Positions 59,269-64,000 of a stretch of 64,000 nucleotides of DNA are shown one piece after another; position 1 is the stretch's first letter, and every line of letters begins with the position of its first letter. The stretch lies in the NCBI GenBank assembly GCA_019059635.1, contig JAGVRJ010000002.1, forward strand, positions 3,348,001 through 3,412,000, read 5' to 3'. Made by a program: the position numbers and the translations under genes. Under the pieces are notes generated by a model, which saw only the letters and a list, made by a program, of their open reading frames with translations, was not told where the DNA came from and did no database searches. Origin of the DNA: Proales similis. Its lineage: Eukaryota; Rotifera; Eurotatoria; Ploima; Proalidae.

Positions 59269-60896
59269 CGTCTATGCAGCGACCGTTTATAATTCGACTG
59301 GCTGGTTGCAACTTGCAAGCATCACTATTTCTCTATACATTATAATAATTCGCAAGCCAGAATCATATCAATGCATGCAAATACTGTGCCTGTGCCGTCA
59401 TTCATATTTTCGCACTAAGGCCAAATTATTTCTATTTATGCATTTCCATGGTTTTCAGACAGAAACACACCAAACCTGGCTATAATCGTATTTTCTACCT
59501 ATTTTCTGACCACTCTTGATACAAAGGCGAACGCAAACTAGCAATCACCCAAATATAAAAACTGGGTATCAAATCTGAGTTCGGCTCTTTAATCTTCGTT
59601 GCAGGCTTTTGATTTACTAGCCTCCCGCAGCTCGCCCTCATTTATTACAGAATTTTTTTCTTTCTTGATTATGTGCGCCTGCAAACCAGCAGCTCGAACA
59701 GAGGCATATATTGCTAAGCTTCAATTATATCAGCAATCATCTAAACGTGCTGCTTGTTTTGGTTTTAAACGATGCCTTCTAAAAATGCCTAATTTGATTG
59801 CACAAACTCATCTAATACTGCTAAAAGGGTCTTTCGACGAATAAATTCTTGACTTGAGGAGTAGAGCTGGCGTCCGATTCTTCTTCCCTTATTCCTTAAC
59901 GCCCCAAAACCTGCTCATCAGCCTGTTTGGTTGTTTTACGGTCTATTTTAGTCAAAAAAGGGTTCATTCTGAACAAAGCGATGAAATATTGACTAGGAAT
60001 CGCATTATTACGTTTTGGTAAAGCACTCTAAGCGCGTCGCAGGGCAATTTTTATTACCTCAACTTCAGAAGAAAAATAGATTAAATTCAATAAATCGGAT
60101 TATTGCTTCGAATGCTGAATGTATTTCATTTTCTTTCAGCTTGAATGTCATGCAATAAAGAGCGTTTGGTTGCTAAACTGCCTCAGCCGAAAATGAAAAT
60201 TCACATCAATTATACAGTATTTCCTCCGAGACACAAGAAAAAAATTGCAACGATCAGAGGCTCATATGACCGGTGGAGCGATCTGAAATATATTTTCTCG
60301 CTTTAGGGGACGGCTGCTCTTGCCAAATTTTAGACACCGCCGAGCGCATGTGAATTATAGGCTGCCGGAAGTGTATTGAATTTCAATTAAATAGAGTAGT
60401 GCATCGTCGGTCGAACGTTTAAAAAGAATTAGGATTATCTCAATGATTGTGTCAATTTCGTCGGGCGCGCATTCGTTTTCAGGCAGGAAATTCGCCGAGC
60501 CTTCAGCACGAATATCCGGTTTGTGTTTTGCAATATTACCATTCATAGTAATTTGGGATTTTCCCATCGATCTTTAGTCCTAATATGCGCCTGCTCATAT
60601 CACTTTTATGTCAGACTGTCAACTACTGAATTCGCTTAGTGGTTTAGATCCTCGATAGAAATCATCAGGAAGAAGTCGTAGACGTTCGCGTGCAGTCAAT
60701 ATTTCATTCGCCAGTCCTCCATCTGGGAAGGTTCAGGCAAATGACCAAAATGCAAAGGTTCTGGTGTGTGCCGTTTTATTATTCGAATGGTAGAAAATTT
60801 TACGCCTTACGATTAGCAGATCTATTTTGCTTAAAATAACGTTGAGAAGGTAATACACTGGCCGAGTTAACTTCAGACGAAGAAGGAGAGACAGAC
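59269..60896. other. Intergenic region, divergent promoters
   Basis: Lies between the starts of the SxIP gene (-) and the SYT14/16-like gene (+). A 70-codon ATG-initiated frame occurs on the minus strand (60567-60355). Otherwise A/T-rich and featureless. Confidence 0.4.
60355..60567 (-). CDS. Possible 70-residue small protein
   Basis: ATG-initiated frame with an acidic-then-hydrophobic helix (EIDTIIEIILILFKRS). No family recognised, no splice sites needed. Could be a small gene or chance; context gives no support. Confidence 0.15.
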   Translation of the reverse strand: MGKSQITMNGNIAKHKPDIRAEGSANFLPENECAPDEIDTIIEIILILFKRSTDDALLYLIEIQYTSGSL

Positions 60897-63790
60897 ATGA
60901 ATAAAAAGTTGAAGAAAAAAGTGCATTATGCCGATAATTATCAGGAGACAATTACTTTCTCGTGCCCTAGTCCAGACAGTGACTGTTCTAGCCCCGAGCC
61001 TACGCCGTCAAAGACTGAATACGTTGACGCGACTCCTGGCGGCGACAAGCAACACGCTAAAATCGAATTCGACAAAACAAGGAGCCTGGAAAAGATGGAG
61101 CGTAGTCAGGAAGAATGCAAAAGCAGCTTTTCTAGGGAGATAAGCCCAATGAAAGTCACGAGTAAATACGGTTTATAAGAACTTTTTCCTCGCATAGCAT
61201 GCTCTAATTTTGATCCATCGGATAGAATTAGCCTCCACGCCAATAATTAAATTGGAAGCTGCATCATCGATCGATGAGACAAGCCATGAATGCCTCGAGC
61301 AGAATGAGCTTAAGGATCAAAATGCATCAGGCGGCTCAAATGTCGACCACGACAATGCAAATGAGTGCATAAGAGAAACAAGTCGAGGCAGTAGCAATTT
61401 ACGTAGGCTTACGCGCAAAATGAATCGAAAAGTAAGATGTTTCTTTATTTATTATTTATCAAGTGCTAGAGTCAATATGGCTTCACCTCTTGACTTTGCT
61501 GTTGTTGTGCGCTTGGTTGCTGTGCTGCTTAGCCACTTAGTTGGAGTCAAACAGCGTTGCAATTAGATTCATTGTCTCATCCTGTTTTCCTATATATTAA
61601 ACTTTTCTTGCATTAGCTAATATCCAAATCACAATCGCCATCCAAAAGTTATGATGAAGATAAGAGGCAGAAAATGATGAGCAGCTTGTTGGTGAGCGCA
61701 AAGGATGACACAATTGACGGAGCTAAAAAGCCTCTCAGCTTTGACGCTTATATGCGCAATCGGCAAAAATTAGCCAAAGCAAGTGCAGTCGAATTTGAAG
61801 AGACTTCGCCGATGAACTCGCCCAAAAGTTTGACGCGGCGCATTCAATACGCTCTGAGCTTGAACATTTCCGGTTCTACAAGTCAATCTAACACACCCCA
61901 AATGCGACGTAAGCATCTAGCCGAGGTAGGAACATTTCGATCGGCCATACTAGTAGTTGAATTTGCTGCCTCCATTGCATCCATGCCTCTTTGCAAATGC
62001 AGCGCATATTTCTCCTGTCAATTTTCTTTTCCTTTCCTATCAGGGCATGATGGATCTTTGTTTTTCCTCCGCTATTCAGTCTCCACTTCGCTTCGATTTT
62101 AGTAAATTCATGCGTCAGTATGCAAATCGAATCCGCAGACACTGTTTTATTCTAGAAAGCACTTGATAGACTCGATGAAGATAAATTATCACGGACTATG
62201 GCTGGCGTTTTTACATCATGCGCATAGTCTGATGACAGCTCAATGGATTTAAGTTGGTTTAAGCGTTAAGCAAAGTGGAGTCTGACTTTTAGAGAGTCAG
62301 AAAGAAAGGGGATGATGAAAGCGAAGATGGCTGCATCGCCTCCTAGGGAACCTTTTGACACTCAAATGCGGCGGCGTTTGGCATCAAATAAAACAAAATC
62401 AGACGTCGCCTTATCGGCTCGCGATCGCGGGCCGGTTGTGGCTGTCATGCGTTCTATCGATCGAGGCATCATTGAATTATTGCGCTTGGCACCAAAGATT
62501 GCCGCTCAGCTTTATTTAGTTGCTTAGCTCATTTAATTTGATTATTATTTTAGTCGCAAGTTTCAATCCAACGTCTATCGCCCCAGAGAAGCATCCTTTC
62601 CCGTGAATCGAGCGTCAGCATTGACTCATGCGGCATGTCAGGTCTAAACGGGCGTGTTTGCATGAGAATTCTATTTGACTCGCACACCCATGTTGTCACG
62701 GTTGTTCTCATCCAGACAACTCGGGTGTTGTCTTCGGATCGGCAAAAACTATTCAGCAAAGTTCAATTCCATTTGAGCATGTCAAACAAAGAAAAGTCGC
62801 CAAAATACAAGACAACCACCAAGGAATATTCAGACGTAATGACTTTCAATGAGAGCTTTTACTTTCCAAACATCTACGCAGGTAGGCAAACAACTTTTTG
62901 ATGAGCAATTTAAACAACATAACTAGACGGCGTTCACTCATTCGAAGACGAGCTTCCCAATCAATTGCTTTGTGTCACACTAGTTGGCAAAGAAAAGTTC
63001 GGCTCGGACAAACCGATCAGCCAGCTGACGTACTGTCTCGGAAACCTCGAACAATTGAATCAGTTCAACTATCTGACTCTTTTTCCTGAAGAAATAAAGG
63101 TAACCCAGAGAGCGAATCAGAGAGTGTTATTCAGCTGTTAAATTTGATTAAAAGAAAAATGAACTCAGCACAGTAGAAACGAGCATTGTGCACAGCGTCG
63201 CTTCAGTTGGTTCTTTCCAAAACTTGAGCGAACATCAGCCGTGCCTGGAGCTGAGTCTTAAATATGACGCCTTGCTTGGGACCCTGTTTGTTCATGTAAT
63301 ACGTGGCTTAAACTTTTTCGACCCAGTCAACAACGAAAAGTATCCAGGTTGGCTTGGTTCATTTTATTCTGTTCAAATTTGAATTGAGCAGGTCGATTAA
63401 ATTGGCGAAAATTATGAAGGAACATTCGTTCGAGTTATAATGAACGTGGAAAATCAAGAGACCAAATACCAGACGAATACCCGAAAGTCAAGCTCAGCGC
63501 CGCATTACGACGAGTCGTTTGAATTCAATTTAGCCACATTCCAAGTTGAAAATGCTCGGCTATTTCTCTTCATCTACTCTAAAAGGCTATTTTCAAGTAA
63601 AAACCTAATTGGTCATATCATATTTGGTAAGCGATCTGCCTCACTTGCCATCTCTACTCGACCACTCATGATCTGGTTTTAAGACGACCAGCCAGGACAC
63701 GAATGCTACGTCATGCATCTTAAGGAAGCGATCACCTGCGACGGCGAGTGGGTTCGCAAACAGCAACCTATTATTCTCAGTCACAAATAA
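60897..63790 (+). CDS. SYT14/16: Synaptotagmin-14/16-like tandem C2 protein
   Basis: ATG at 60897; stop at 63790; at least seven exons. Linker exons near 61.25-61.43 and 61.62-61.93 kb are Ser-rich and basic (SSNLRRLTRKMNRK, SPMNSPKSLTRRIQYAL). C2A lies at about 62.63-63.1 kb (KLFSKVQFHLSMSNKEKSPK, MTFNESFYFPNI, VTLVGKEKFGSDKPISQLTY). C2B is at 63.25-63.79 kb (LELSLKYDALLGTLFVHVIR, YEGTFVRVIMNVE, YDESFEFNLATFQVENARLF, KNLIGHIIFG, then a final WV-containing helix). The loop Asp residues that bind Ca2+ in classical synaptotagmins are missing in both domains, as in the Ca2+-independent SYT14/SYT16 group. No N-terminal TM segment is seen. A role in membrane traffic is inferred. Confidence 0.8.
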
Positions 63791-64000
63791 GTTTCATCTA
63801 TTTCATCTGTCTTTTCTTGTTTTAAACGCTGTGATAAAAAGCGCGTAAAATAGCGTTTGGGCAGAGAAAAAATAAATGTTCGCCTGTTTCAAAAAGCGTC
63901 TAGATTCGAAGTTTAATTGTAAATAAAAATGCTTAAAAAACCAACCAAAGTAAACTTGATGGAGTTAAAGGCTAAAAGAGAATTTGCGTAAAAACGGACT

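Overview
This is a gene-dense stretch of a small, compact animal (metazoan) nuclear genome. Genes are split by very short GT-AG introns: almost all those I could place are about 50-72 nt, and one is 37 nt. Intergenic gaps are mostly 0.3-2 kb, and I recognise no transposable element. The gene set is bilaterian: a Cav2 neuronal calcium channel, an R-Smad, YY1, a PAR-type bZIP, a synaptotagmin-14/16-like protein and a dynein heavy chain. LRRC71 and ANKEF1, which I know as genes of animals with motile cilia, point to a ciliated invertebrate rather than an insect or nematode. A small heat-shock protein with two alpha-crystallin domains recalls flatworms and their relatives. A miniature lophotrochozoan-type animal would fit, but the species is not identified and this is inference.

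Layout. 0-1.5 kb (+): 3' end of a cytoplasmic dynein heavy chain. 2.9-4.7 kb (+): PYROXD2. 4.8-8.0 kb (-): LRRC71. 9.8-17.8 kb (-): a complete Cav2-type calcium channel alpha-1 subunit with EEEE filter, AID, IQ motif, a RIM-BP-like motif and a PDZ-ligand-like tail. 18-20.2 kb: mostly non-coding, with hydrophobic exon-like segments. 21.0-22.4 kb (-): intronless YY1. 23.9-28.2 kb (-): a divergent NWD-like protein with a reconstructed N-myristoylation exon. 30-30.7 kb (+): DOMON protein. 31.2-32.3 kb (+): orphan Ser-rich protein. 32.9-33.5 kb (+): TMCO1. 33.9-34.7 kb (+): an R-Smad reduced to its MH2 domain. 35.3-36.1 kb (-): tandem-ACD small heat-shock protein. 37.6-40.0 kb (-): DENND6. 40.6-43.0 kb (-): ANKEF1. 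44.2-45.2 kb (-): ACER3-type alkaline ceramidase. 47.3-48.5 kb (+): PAR/CES-2-type bZIP. 49.2-55.0 kb (+): four tandem SLC35G/EamA transporters, two sharing a gene-conversion tract. 55.3-56.8 kb: two tRNA-Gln genes (CUG and UUG) flanking LDAH. 57.6-59.3 kb (-): SxIP-containing candidate microtubule plus-end protein. 60.9-63.8 kb (+): SYT14/16-like protein.

The genes are unrelated single loci, as expected in an animal chromosome. The one real cluster is the SLC35G array. The best leads are the MH1-less Smad with an eroded SSxS tail, the myristoylated NWD-like protein with no recognisable P-loop, the conversion tract, the tRNA-Gln pair differing only at anticodon base 34, and the SxIP protein with repeated N-x-T motifs. 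Exon joins were made by eye from frame, GT-AG sites and remembered family sequences. Where a range covers a multi-exon gene, start and end are the coding limits.
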